Source of the DNA: Sphingomonas parva (ex Maeng et al. 2020)
GTDB taxonomy: Bacteria > Pseudomonadota > Alphaproteobacteria > Sphingomonadales > Sphingomonadaceae
Assembly (NCBI RefSeq): GCF_004564275.1
Contig: NZ_SPDV01000001.1
Location: 1 to 64,000, forward strand
Length of the DNA stretch: 64,000 nucleotides
Reading direction: 5' to 3'
Part shown: positions 10,687-19,416 of the stretch, piece by piece
Layout: each line of letters opens with the position of its first letter
How positions within the stretch are numbered: the first letter of the stretch is position 1
The notes under the pieces: generated by a model
What the model saw: the letters and a program-made list of their open reading frames with translations, nothing else
The model's database searches: none
Told to the model about the DNA's origin: nothing
Program-made: the position numbers and the translations under genes

Positions 10687-12948
10687 TTAGCGGCCCAGAT
10701 TCTTCAGCGCCACCCGGAACAGGAATGTGTTCCCGCGCCGGAAGTCCCCGGTGGTGTCATAATCGCGCCGCCACGTCACGCCAATTTCGATGCAATCGTC
10801 GTCGTAGCTGAGCCCGATCCGGTGGCGGACGGGCTCGTAGCCGTCGGCTCCGGACGCCGGGTCCTCCTCGCTGTCGGTGAGATCGATGATCGTCGAGCCG
10901 AACAGCGACCAGTAGCGCGCGAACTTGATCCGGCCGCCGAGCCGGATCTCCTCGCGGTCGCGCAGATCCTCGAACGCCGGATCGATGTCGCGATTGAGCC
11001 GCAGATAGCCGATCGTGGCATAGGTCTGGTGGCCGCCGACCACGGCGTCGATCTCGTTGCGGCGAAGCTCGAGGTCGTCCTTGTCGAGGCGGAAACGGTG
11101 GACGAAGCTGAGCTTGTGGCCGACCTTCACCGTGGTCCGTCCGACATAGTCGGAGAAGCGGTCCGAAAGGCCGGTGCCGGGCGGCAGGATGGTTTCCTTC
11201 TCGCTCAGCCGATAGCTCTGGCCGATCGTCGTGCGCGCGGTGACGCCCGGAAGGTCGAACCCCCAGTCCACGCCGTAGGTGACCCGCGCCCCGTCTTCCC
11301 AGCGGTCGTAGCCCGGGAAACGGTTGAGCGCGAACAGGTTCGAATCCTCGAGATCGACCGCGCGCGCATCCTCGTTCGGAATTTCCAGATTGTTGGTCGG
11401 CGGCGAGGCAACGACCTGGATCCGGGGAGTGAGGCGCTGGGTGCCGCCCATGAAGCTGCCGATCAGCGGCCAGCGCAATTCGGCGGCTGCCGCGGCGATG
11501 CCGCGTCCGTGCCACCCGGGCTCGCCGCGATAGAGCGGGTTGCCGGTCAGCGCGGTGTCGCTGGTGTGGTAGAGATCGCCGCGCGCATAGCCGGTGAGCA
11601 CCAGCTCCTGGCCGAGCGAGGTGATGCTGCGCCGTTCCCAGCGCGCGGAGGCGAAGGCGCGCTGCGTGTCCTGCCCCTCGGTGCGCAGGACCGCGAGGCT
11701 GTTCGCCTGCAGCTCGATCTTGCCGTCCCAGATCGGATCATCGAGCCGGAAGCGCGCGTCGATCGCCGGCAGGACGATCGGCTGCGACCCCGCGACGTCG
11801 CTGATCCGGAGGCCCTGGAACGCCCAGCCCGCGATCGAGACATAGCTGTCGTGGGTGATCCGCTCGGCATCGACCATCGAGCGGAGCCTGGTGTCGCGCG
11901 AGATGTCGTAGCGGCGCAGGAAGGTCCGGTCGGTCACGTAGCGACCCGACGCGGTCACGCTCCACTTGGGATCGAGCTGGAAGCGGCCGTTGCCCTCGAT
12001 ATACGCGCGGATCCCCTCGTCGCGATCGGTGCGCGACAGATCGTCGAGCGGGATTCGGGAGCCATGGGTAATGTAGCCGCCGATCTGGAAGGCGCCACGG
12101 CTGGTCAGCTGCCGGTACCGGCCTTCCAGCATCGGCAGCACATCCGTGTAGATGTGCGGCGTGAGCGTCGCGTCCTTGTCCGGTGCGAGCTTGAAATAAT
12201 AAGGCGCGGAGAGCTCGACGCCGTTCGACTGGCTGATCCTGAGCTCCGGCACCAGCAGGCCGCTGCCGCCGCCTTCGCTTCCGTCCGGATGCGAGAGCCA
12301 GGGGAGGGCGATGATCCGCGCTCCGAACAGGTTCACCGCCGCGCCTTCATAGCGGATCCTGTTGCGGAATGGGTCGTGCACGACCTTTACCGCAGTGATC
12401 TGCCAGGTCGGGTTCTTCGGACAGCCATTGGGATGGGTAACGGCGCACGGCGTGTAGGCCGCCCGGTACAGCGTGGTGAAACCGTTCTTGCGCTCGGCGC
12501 GCTCCGCCGCCAGGCGGCCGCCGCCTTCGAGCACGAGCAGCAGGTTCTGGGCGACGGCATCGCGCATGCTGTCGGAAAGAAGGACGCTGTCGCCATAAGC
12601 GACGTCGCCTTCCGGCGTGACCAGCCGGACGTTGCCTTCCGCCCGGATCTCGTCCGTCTTGCGGGTCCAGACGATCCGATCGGCGCGAAGATTGTTGCCT
12701 TCGCTGTTCATCCGCACGTCGCCGCGCGCGGTGACCGTCTCGTTGTCGCTGTCGTAGGCGAGCTCGTCCGCGCTGAACGCCACGTCGCGCGACTCGGTTG
12801 CCCCGGCGGCAGTCCCCGTCGCGCTCTGCGTGGTCTCGTCGGCGGCGGCGGGCGCAGCCGGCGGCGCATCGTCCTGCGCCTGCGCCGCTACGGGAGCACA
12901 CAGCAGGAGCGGCAGGGCCGTCAGGCAGGTTAGGCTGGCTTTCTTCAC
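10687..12948 (-). CDS. lptD: LPS-assembly outer-membrane protein LptD
   Basis: 753 aa. A signal peptide (1-24, AQA-Q) and a low-complexity Ala/Pro linker are followed by an OstA/LptA-like periplasmic domain (about 55-160, LAYDSDNETVTARGDV) and a large C-terminal beta-barrel (about 230-753). Two cysteines in the 160-185 region (TPCAVT, NGCPKNP) probably form disulfides. LptD inserts lipopolysaccharide into the outer leaflet. The start is GTG 12948 after GGGGA. It is the first gene of the lptD-surA-pdxA-rsmA unit and is divergent from pepA across a 240-base promoter region. Confidence 0.95.
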   Translation of the reverse strand: MKKASLTCLTALPLLLCAPVAAQAQDDAPPAAPAAADETTQSATGTAAGATESRDVAFSADELAYDSDNETVTARGDVRMNSEGNNLRADRIVWTRKTDEIRAEGNVRLVTPEGDVAYGDSVLLSDSMRDAVAQNLLLVLEGGGRLAAERAERKNGFTTLYRAAYTPCAVTHPNGCPKNPTWQITAVKVVHDPFRNRIRYEGAAVNLFGARIIALPWLSHPDGSEGGGSGLLVPELRISQSNGVELSAPYYFKLAPDKDATLTPHIYTDVLPMLEGRYRQLTSRGAFQIGGYITHGSRIPLDDLSRTDRDEGIRAYIEGNGRFQLDPKWSVTASGRYVTDRTFLRRYDISRDTRLRSMVDAERITHDSYVSIAGWAFQGLRISDVAGSQPIVLPAIDARFRLDDPIWDGKIELQANSLAVLRTEGQDTQRAFASARWERRSITSLGQELVLTGYARGDLYHTSDTALTGNPLYRGEPGWHGRGIAAAAAELRWPLIGSFMGGTQRLTPRIQVVASPPTNNLEIPNEDARAVDLEDSNLFALNRFPGYDRWEDGARVTYGVDWGFDLPGVTARTTIGQSYRLSEKETILPPGTGLSDRFSDYVGRTTVKVGHKLSFVHRFRLDKDDLELRRNEIDAVVGGHQTYATIGYLRLNRDIDPAFEDLRDREEIRLGGRIKFARYWSLFGSTIIDLTDSEEDPASGADGYEPVRHRIGLSYDDDCIEIGVTWRRDYDTTGDFRRGNTFLFRVALKNLGR

Positions 12949-13188
12949 GTTCCCCGCGGCGTCACAAGGCGAGGCCGAGCCTATTGCATCGGACGCGCCG
13001 CGCCGCAATGCCGCGCGGGCAAGGTCGTCCTTGTGCGGCACGAGCGTGGCGGCGCCGCATCGACCCCGATCCTGGCGGCGCGCGCTTCGGCCGCGCTGCA
13101 ATGCCCACCGGGCGCGCCGGAAGCGCTTCCCCGTCGCGCGATCAGGCTCTAGAGGGACGGCACCCCTGTCGCCTTGAGGAGTCCACCC

Positions 13189-14667
13189 TTGAAGATCAGC
13201 TTCGCCGCTCAGCGCCCCACCGGCTCCTACACTCTCGCCATTCCCCTGTGGAGCGAGGACATGCTCGCCGATCGGCTGAGCGGGCTGGGAGATGGTGCGC
13301 GGGCCCTGGCCGCGGGCGCGGCACAGGCGCAGCGCTTCGAGCGCGAGGCCGCGAGCGTGGCCGAGCTGTTCGTCGAGGACAATGGCGGCGCACGCCGGCT
13401 GCTGCTCGTCGGGCTCGGCGGGAGCCGCAGCGACGATGCCCTGTTCGAGAAGGTGGGCGGCGCGCTCACCGCGCGCCTGCTCGCCTCGGGCGAGACGCGG
13501 CTGGTCGTCGATCTTTCCGGCCTCGGCATCGATGCGGCGGCAGCGGCGCGGCTCGCTTATGGCGCGTCCGCCCGGGCATGGCGCTACGACGTCTATCGCA
13601 CCAAGCTGCCCCGCAAGCAGAAGCCGACCCTCGAGGAAGTGGTGATCGTCGGCGCCGGGGAAGGGGTAGAGGCCGCCTGGGAGCGGATGTCGGCTCTGCT
13701 CGCCGGCGTCGAGTTCACCCGCGAGCTGGTGACCGAGCCTGCCAACATCATCTTCCCGGTGAGCTTCGTCGAGCGCTGCCGCAGCCGTCTCGAGCCGCTC
13801 GGCGTGGAGTTCGAGGTCCTGGAGGAGGAGCAGATGCGCGCGCTCGGCATGCTCGCCCTGCTCGGCGTCGGACAGGGCTCGCAGCAGCCGTCGCGCCTGC
13901 TCGTCATGCGCTGGAACGGCGGCGCGGCCTCGGCCAAGCCCGTGGTCTTCGTCGGCAAGGGCATCACCTTCGATACCGGCGGCATCTCGATCAAGCCGGC
14001 CGCCGGCATGGAGGCGATGAAATGGGACATGGGCGGCGCCGGCGCCGTCGCCGGCGCGATGCTGGCGATCGCCGGCCGCAAGGCGAAGGCCAACGTCGTC
14101 GGCATCTGCGCGCTTGCCGAGAACATGCCGGACGGCACGGCGCAGCGCCCGGGCGACGTCGTGACTTCGATGTCGGGGCAGACGATCGAGGTGATCAACA
14201 CCGACGCCGAGGGGCGCCTGGTCCTCTGTGACGCGATTACCTGGGCGCAGCGCAACATCCGGCCGGACGTGCTCGTCGATCTCGCGACCCTGACCGGCGC
14301 GATGATCATCTCGCTCGGTCATGAATATGCCGGCCTCTTCTCGAACGACGACGGCCTCGCCGCGCAACTCCAGGCCGCCGGGCAGGCGACCGGCGACCGG
14401 CTGTGGCGGATGCCGGTAGGCGAGAATTACGACAAGCTGATCGATTCGCCGATCGCCGACATCAAGAACGTCGGCCCGCGCGAGGGCGGCTCGATCACCG
14501 CCGCGACCTTCCTCCAGCGCTTCGTCGAACCGGGCGTGAAATGGGCGCATCTCGACGTCGCCGGGACGGTCTGGTCCGACAAGGCCGGCCACCTCCACGA
14601 CAAGGGTGCGACCGGATACGGCGTCGCCCTGCTGGACCGCCTGATCGCCGACAATTTCGAGAGGTGA
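13189..14667 (+). CDS. pepA: leucyl aminopeptidase (M17)
   Basis: 492 aa cytosolic di-zinc aminopeptidase that removes N-terminal leucine and similar residues. The C-terminal catalytic domain shows GKGITFDTGGISIK with the metal-binding Lys/Asp and the signature NTDAEGRL at about 337-344. The N-terminal macro-like domain is present. The start is a rare TTG at 13189, chosen because GAGGAG lies 7 bases upstream; TTG 13174 is less likely. The stop overlaps the holC start as GTGA. Confidence 0.95.
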   Translation: MKISFAAQRPTGSYTLAIPLWSEDMLADRLSGLGDGARALAAGAAQAQRFEREAASVAELFVEDNGGARRLLLVGLGGSRSDDALFEKVGGALTARLLASGETRLVVDLSGLGIDAAAAARLAYGASARAWRYDVYRTKLPRKQKPTLEEVVIVGAGEGVEAAWERMSALLAGVEFTRELVTEPANIIFPVSFVERCRSRLEPLGVEFEVLEEEQMRALGMLALLGVGQGSQQPSRLLVMRWNGGAASAKPVVFVGKGITFDTGGISIKPAAGMEAMKWDMGGAGAVAGAMLAIAGRKAKANVVGICALAENMPDGTAQRPGDVVTSMSGQTIEVINTDAEGRLVLCDAITWAQRNIRPDVLVDLATLTGAMIISLGHEYAGLFSNDDGLAAQLQAAGQATGDRLWRMPVGENYDKLIDSPIADIKNVGPREGGSITAATFLQRFVEPGVKWAHLDVAGTVWSDKAGHLHDKGATGYGVALLDRLIADNFER

Positions 14668-15092
14668 TCGTCAACTTCTACCACCTCGCCCGCGCACCGC
14701 TTGAACGGGTGCTGCCCAGCATCTGCGAAAAGCTGCTCGGCAGCGGAGTGCGGGTGCTGGTGGTGGCGGGTGAGGACATGCTCGGCCGCCTGGACGAACA
14801 GCTCTGGACCTATGCGAAGGACAGCTTCCTGCCGCATGGCCGCGAGCGCGCCGCCACCCAGCCGGTGTTGCTGGCCTCGGAGCCGGCGGCCGCGAACGGC
14901 GCGCGCGCCATCGCTCTGGCGGACGGCGTCTGGCGGGAGGAAGCGCTCGGCTTCGAGCGCATCTACTACTTCTTCGACGAGGCCGGCCTCGACGAGGCGC
15001 GCGGCCTGTGGCGCCGGCTGAACGGCCTCAGCGAGATCGAGCCGCGCTATTGGAAGCAGGACGAAAACGGCCGCTGGGTGCAAGGACCCTAG
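14664..15092 (+). CDS. holC: DNA polymerase III chi subunit
   Basis: 142 aa. Chi links the clamp loader to single-stranded DNA-binding protein. It begins NFYHLARAPLERVLP and contains VLVVAGEDMLGRLDEQLW and the C-terminal YWKQDENGRW, all typical of the family. It starts at GTG 14664 overlapping the pepA stop, so it is translationally coupled to pepA, a pairing seen widely in proteobacteria. Confidence 0.92.
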   Translation: MIVNFYHLARAPLERVLPSICEKLLGSGVRVLVVAGEDMLGRLDEQLWTYAKDSFLPHGRERAATQPVLLASEPAAANGARAIALADGVWREEALGFERIYYFFDEAGLDEARGLWRRLNGLSEIEPRYWKQDENGRWVQGP

Positions 15093-15327
15093 CCCAAGGT
15101 GGCCTCGGACGGATTCAGCCTGAGGCGAGTCCTGGCCTCACGCTCTGGATAAAGAGCGGTTCATGCCATCGGCGGAAGCGGAGCGCTTCCACCTCGGCCG
15201 ATCGCGCTCCAGCCGAGGCGCCGATGCGACCGGACGGTGCGGAGGCGCGACGTGGCGGCAGGCGCCGCCGGTCCGGGGTTGCTATTCGCGGGTTGAACTT
15301 ACCACCTCAAGTCCTGCGAGTAACATC

Positions 15328-15639
15328 ATGAGTAGCTTCCTTTTCGGCCGGCAGTCGGCCTCCTCCAGGACCAATGGCGCGGCGGCGACTGCTTCGTCCG
15401 CCGAGCGCGCGCCAGCGCTGCCGGAGTCGGTCCGCGCCGCCATCGAGGTGCAGTCGATCACCGCCTCGGCGATCTTCGCGATGCTCGTATCGAAGGGCGT
15501 GCTCTCGGCGACTGAAGCCGCCGACTATATGCGTGAGATCGGTGACGCCCTGCGCCGCGACGTCTCGGGTGCGGCGGGAGACCTCGCCGGCCGGACGCTC
15601 GGCGCCTATGGCGAGGCGCTGGCGGCGGCCGAGAGCTGA
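15328..15639 (+). CDS. hypothetical protein, Ala-rich
   Basis: 103 aa, family not recognised. The Ser/Ala-rich N-terminus (about 1-35) looks disordered. The C-terminal half (about 38-100) reads as two amphipathic helices (QSITASAIFAMLVSKG, EAADYMREIGDALRRD). There is no signal peptide, membrane segment or cysteine. ATG 15328 is chosen because the upstream stretch in frame lacks coding character; the ribosome binding site is weak. The 235 bases between holC and this gene contain no other gene. Confidence 0.6.
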   Translation: MSSFLFGRQSASSRTNGAAATASSAERAPALPESVRAAIEVQSITASAIFAMLVSKGVLSATEAADYMREIGDALRRDVSGAAGDLAGRTLGAYGEALAAAES

Positions 15640-15655
15640 CAGCCGCTGCCTTCGT

Positions 15656-16366
15656 TCAGGCGGGCAGCTCGAGCTTCCAGCCGCGGCCGCGCGCGTTGAG
15701 GATCAATTCGTCCTCGCAAAGGCCGCGCAGCTTGCGCCGGATGTTCGAGATGTAGACCTCGACGATCCGCGTCTCCGCCGGCGGCTCCTCGTCGCAATAG
15801 AGCGCGCGGAGCAGGGTCTCCTTGGCGACGAACGTGCCCGCCGCCTGGATCAGCGCCTTCAGCACGGTGAACTCTCCGTCGGTGAGCAACGCCGTCTCGG
15901 CGCCCATTCCGATCGTCCGATGGAAGGGGTCGAGGGTGAGCGCGCCGGCCCGGATCGGGTCGCGGTCGTCCTCGGCGCGCGGGGTGCCGGGTGCACCCGA
16001 GGCCCGGTGACGGCGCAGCGCGGCGCGGATGCGGGCGAGCAATTCTCCGGGCAGGAACGGCTTCGCGATATAGTCGTCCGCACCGAGATCGAGCAGCGCG
16101 ATCTTGTCATGCTCGCCGCCGCGGCCGGAGACGACGATGATCGGCACGTCCGAGAGCCGCCGCAGCGAGAGAAGCACCTCTGTCCCGTCGAGATCCGGCA
16201 GCCCGAGATCGACCAGCACGGCGTCGAAGCGCTCACGCTCGAACAAGGCGATGGCCTCGCGGCCGCTTGCCGCCGATTCCTCGCTGAAGCCGCCGAAGGC
16301 GATGGCCGCGCGCAGGACGGACAGTAGGGCGGGGTCGTCTTCGACGAGGAGGATGCGGGCACTCAT
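15656..16366 (-). CDS. OmpR-family response regulator, KdpE-like
   Basis: 236 aa. The receiver domain (1-118) has the acidic pocket in LLVEDD, the phospho-acceptor Asp in VLVDLGLPDLDG and the conserved Lys in AKPF. The winged-helix DNA-binding domain follows (about 140-235, RIVEVYISNIRRKLR). DLGLPDLDG and the HDKIALLDLGADDYIAKPF stretch resemble KdpE more than other OmpR members. There is no sensor kinase and no kdpFABC operon next to it, so it is an orphan here. It is divergent from the M10 metalloprotease across a 461-base gap and could regulate it. Confidence 0.85.
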   Translation of the reverse strand: MSARILLVEDDPALLSVLRAAIAFGGFSEESAASGREAIALFERERFDAVLVDLGLPDLDGTEVLLSLRRLSDVPIIVVSGRGGEHDKIALLDLGADDYIAKPFLPGELLARIRAALRRHRASGAPGTPRAEDDRDPIRAGALTLDPFHRTIGMGAETALLTDGEFTVLKALIQAAGTFVAKETLLRALYCDEEPPAETRIVEVYISNIRRKLRGLCEDELILNARGRGWKLELPA

Positions 16367-16827
16367 CGCGGCGGGACAGTAAGAGGAGGCGAGGGGCCGG
16401 GGCAAGGGCTTCGCGCACCGGCGGACCTTCGCGCTCTTTTGCCGAGCAGCCATAGATGGAACCCGGAGTCACCTTGAATGTTAGTCAATGTGATGAGCAG
16501 AAACATTGTTAAAGCGGATATTGCATAAATAAAAGTCTAGTTTAACTTTGATGAAGTAACCAGTAGCGTATGCGTTCCTCTGTCGCCGCTGGGATGGCGG
16601 CGCTGCGGCTGCACGGCGAACCTGGCGTTTTGACTGGCGCCGGCGCCGAACGATGGCGGGACGACGTGTTCCTTGCCGAAGCGCTGCGCCTGCCGGGCGC
16701 CGCTGCCTCGGCGGGCAGGCCCCGGCCGAGCCGCTCTGCTCACGCCTTTTGCCGGCCGCGAGGCGGGATGCTCATCGTCCGCCGCCGTCCGGTGCGCGGG
16801 TTCTTCCCCTGAGACAGGAGACGCAGG
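16367..16827. other. 461-base divergent intergenic region with an AT-rich core
   Basis: Between the orphan response regulator and the M10 protease. Bases about 16450-16570 are markedly AT-rich against the GC-rich surroundings, with runs such as TGCATAAATAAAAG and GTTTAACTTTG, which suits a promoter/operator region or a foreign leader. Bases 16570-16812 are open in one frame (80 codons) but have no family resemblance; I treat them as a long 5-prime leader. No confident sigma-70 pair can be assigned. Confidence 0.5.
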
Positions 16828-19377
16828 ATGCGCTGGATGAATGATCTTTTGAAAAAGCCGATGATCGCCGAAGGCTATGCCGCGACGCTCGCCGGCTTCG
16901 ATCTGAGGCACCCGGCCGTCAAGGCGACCGACGCCTTCTTCCCAGATGGCGTCGGAGACCTGAAGCCGGTGCCGGGTGACCATTTCCTGATCCTGACCAG
17001 CGACGAGGTCGCGGACGACACCTCGACGACCCGGACGGTCGAGGTCGACGGAGCCTCGGTCGTCTCCACGATCGATACGGTCGGCGATCAGGATTTCTTC
17101 CGGGTCGAACTGACCGCCGGTCACACCTACGACATCGGCCAGTATCTGGTGATGGGCGGTCCCAGCGGCGTGCCGCTCAACGATGCCTATGTCGAGCTCT
17201 ACGGGCCGGACGGGCAGTTGATCACCCAGGCGGACGGCGGCGGGCCGGACACCCCCTCGGGTCTCGACGCCCTGCTGACGTTCACGCCCAAGACCAGCGG
17301 GACCTATTTCATCAATGCCCGGGCATTCGATCAGGAAGCGCTGAACGGCACGACCGGAGACGGCGTGGGCGACTATCAGCTGTTCGTCGACGACGTCACC
17401 GGGCGGCCGAGCTACATCCCCTATTACGACGTCGAGAGCCCGCTCCATTCGATCGACTGGGGCGCGCAGGTCGACAGAACCTCGCGTAACCCGGACGGCG
17501 AGGAAGGGCCGCGGATCACCGGCAACGACTTCACCGGAGTCGGCGGAAACCCGTTCGGCATCGAGGGCAAGAACGTCATCACCGTCTATTTCGCCAAGGC
17601 GGGCGACGTCTTCGTCAGCGAGGATCCAACCAGTCCCGGGACGACCGAGAACATGATCGCGATCGGCATGCAGGATTGGGAGAAGGCGGCCTTCTACAAC
17701 GCCTTCGAGCTCTACTCGCAGGTCGCCGACCTCGTCTTCGTCGAGGTCGACAGCCGCGCCGAAGCCGATTTCAAGATCGTCACCTACAAGGGCACGCCGG
17801 GTGCAGGCGCCTCCCTGCTGGGCCGCATGAGCCCGCCGAACGAGCAGAATGAAGGGCAGGCGGAGTTCAACGCCGGCGATGTCCGCTGGACCCAGGAGGG
17901 GCTCCAGCCCGGCGGCTTCTACTTCCCGACCCTGTTGCACGAGCTTGGCCATGGCCTCGGAATGGCCCATCCGCACGATAACGGCGGGCGGTCGAGCATC
18001 ATGCGCGGAGCCGACGGCGGCACCGCCGGCATCGGCGGCGGCCTCGGCGATTTCGACCTCAGCCAGCAGGTCCACACCGTGATGTCGTACAACGACGGCT
18101 GGGCGACCTCACCCTATGGCCAGGCACGATCCGGAGGTCTCACCGGCCTGGAGGTCGATCACTTCGGCTGGGTGGCTTCGCTCAGCCCGCTCGACATGGC
18201 GGTGATCCAGGACAAATATGGCGTCAACGAGGACACCCGCGTCGGCGACGACGTCTATTCGCTCAAGGACGTCAACGCCGCCGGCACCGCCTACACGGCG
18301 ATCTGGGACTCGGGCGGCATCGACACGATCGCCTATGACGGCGCCCGTGACGCCTCGATCGATCTCCGGCCGGCGACGCTCCAATATGAGGAAGGGGGCG
18401 GCGGCCGCGTCTCTTACGCCTGGGGCATCTATGGCGGCTTCACCATCGCCAACGCGGTGACCATCGAGAACGCGCGCTCGGGGGCCGGCAACGACACGCT
18501 GACGGGCAACGACGCCGGGAACCTGCTCGACGGCGGCGCCGGCAACGACGTGCTGATCGGTGGCGCAGGTGCCGATCGGCTCGTCGGTGGCCTGGGGCAA
18601 GATCGCCTCGACGGGGGCGCGGGCGCGGACCTCTTCGTGTTCGCGGCAGGAGACAGCGCGGTCGGGCTGTCGCGAGACACGATCGTCGGCTTCGACCAGG
18701 GCAGCGACCGGATCGATCTTACCGGCGCGGGCGCCACGCAGTTCATCGGCGGCGCGCTCTTCTCCGGTGAGGCCGGACAGGTGCGCGCCGTCGTCACTGC
18801 CGGCTCCACGATCGTCGAGCTGGACGGCAACGGCGATGGACTCGCCGACTTCCAGCTCGAGCTCGACGGCGCCTTCAATCTCGAGCTCGGCGACTTCGCC
18901 GGTCTCGCCGACGCCAACGGCGCCAGCATGGCCGACGATGTCCTCGCCGGTACCGCCCTTGCAGACGTCCTCTTCGGCTACGGTGGGGACGATTCGATCA
19001 ATGGCGGCGGCGGCAACGATCGCCTGATCGGCGGCGGCGGCGCCGACAGCATGAGCGGCGGCAGCGGGGCCGATCGCTTCGTCTACGAGGCCGCGTCGGA
19101 CAGCGGCGTCGCGGCGAGCGACGTGATCACCGATTTTCGTTCGCGCAGCGACCAGATCGATCTCGGCGCGCTCGACGCAAATATCTCGACGGCCGCAGAC
19201 GACGCGTTTGCGTTCATCGGCAAGTCGGCTTTCTCCGGATCTGCCGGAGAGCTGCGCTACCAATCGGGAACCTACGGGACGCTGATCCAGGCGGATCTCG
19301 ACGGCGACGCCGTGGCCGATCTCCAGATCAGGCTGGACGACCGCATGTCGCTGGTGGTTGCGGACTTCGTCCTCTGA
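16828..19377 (+). CDS. secreted M10 (serralysin-type) metalloprotease with PPC and RTX repeats
   Basis: 849 aa. Order: a short N-terminal pre-region without Sec signal; a bacterial pre-peptidase C-terminal-like beta domain (about 70-160, VGDQDFFRVELTAGHTYD); the zinc catalytic domain with HELGHGLGMAHP (His371, Glu372, His375, His381) and Met-turn VMSYND (Met419); then two blocks of nonapeptide calcium-binding RTX repeats (about 553-600 and 717-751, GGAGNDVLIGGAGADRL type), each followed by a peptidase M10 C-terminal-like module. RTX repeats and absence of a signal peptide point to type I secretion; no ABC/MFP/TolC genes are in the window. A PPC domain before the catalytic domain is unusual for serralysins. 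Confidence 0.92.
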   Translation: MRWMNDLLKKPMIAEGYAATLAGFDLRHPAVKATDAFFPDGVGDLKPVPGDHFLILTSDEVADDTSTTRTVEVDGASVVSTIDTVGDQDFFRVELTAGHTYDIGQYLVMGGPSGVPLNDAYVELYGPDGQLITQADGGGPDTPSGLDALLTFTPKTSGTYFINARAFDQEALNGTTGDGVGDYQLFVDDVTGRPSYIPYYDVESPLHSIDWGAQVDRTSRNPDGEEGPRITGNDFTGVGGNPFGIEGKNVITVYFAKAGDVFVSEDPTSPGTTENMIAIGMQDWEKAAFYNAFELYSQVADLVFVEVDSRAEADFKIVTYKGTPGAGASLLGRMSPPNEQNEGQAEFNAGDVRWTQEGLQPGGFYFPTLLHELGHGLGMAHPHDNGGRSSIMRGADGGTAGIGGGLGDFDLSQQVHTVMSYNDGWATSPYGQARSGGLTGLEVDHFGWVASLSPLDMAVIQDKYGVNEDTRVGDDVYSLKDVNAAGTAYTAIWDSGGIDTIAYDGARDASIDLRPATLQYEEGGGGRVSYAWGIYGGFTIANAVTIENARSGAGNDTLTGNDAGNLLDGGAGNDVLIGGAGADRLVGGLGQDRLDGGAGADLFVFAAGDSAVGLSRDTIVGFDQGSDRIDLTGAGATQFIGGALFSGEAGQVRAVVTAGSTIVELDGNGDGLADFQLELDGAFNLELGDFAGLADANGASMADDVLAGTALADVLFGYGGDDSINGGGGNDRLIGGGGADSMSGGSGADRFVYEAASDSGVAASDVITDFRSRSDQIDLGALDANISTAADDAFAFIGKSAFSGSAGELRYQSGTYGTLIQADLDGDAVADLQIRLDDRMSLVVADFVL

Positions 19378-19387
19378 AGCCGCTGGC

Positions 19388-19410
19388 GGGGGGCGGTGCG
19401 GCCGCCCCCC
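19388..19410. terminator. bidirectional terminator hairpin
   Basis: A perfect 9-bp stem of almost pure G/C (19388-19396 with 19402-19410) with a 5-base loop lies between the convergent M10 protease and diheme cytochrome genes. It lacks a U-tract on either side. Confidence 0.6.
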
Positions 19411-19416
19411 GAAGCG

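Noticed and set aside
10642-12933. 763-codon open frame opposite lptD
   Set aside because: The minus-strand frame encodes a clear LptD with signal peptide and barrel; the opposite frame is a GC-skew shadow.
9291-15092. Possible unusual gene order around lptD-surA-pdxA-rsmA and pepA-holC
   Set aside because: Both orders are well known in proteobacteria, so nothing novel.
16570-16812. 80-codon open frame upstream of the M10 protease
   Set aside because: No recognisable protein features, Arg/Pro-rich composition typical of chance frames in GC-rich DNA, and no good ribosome binding site.
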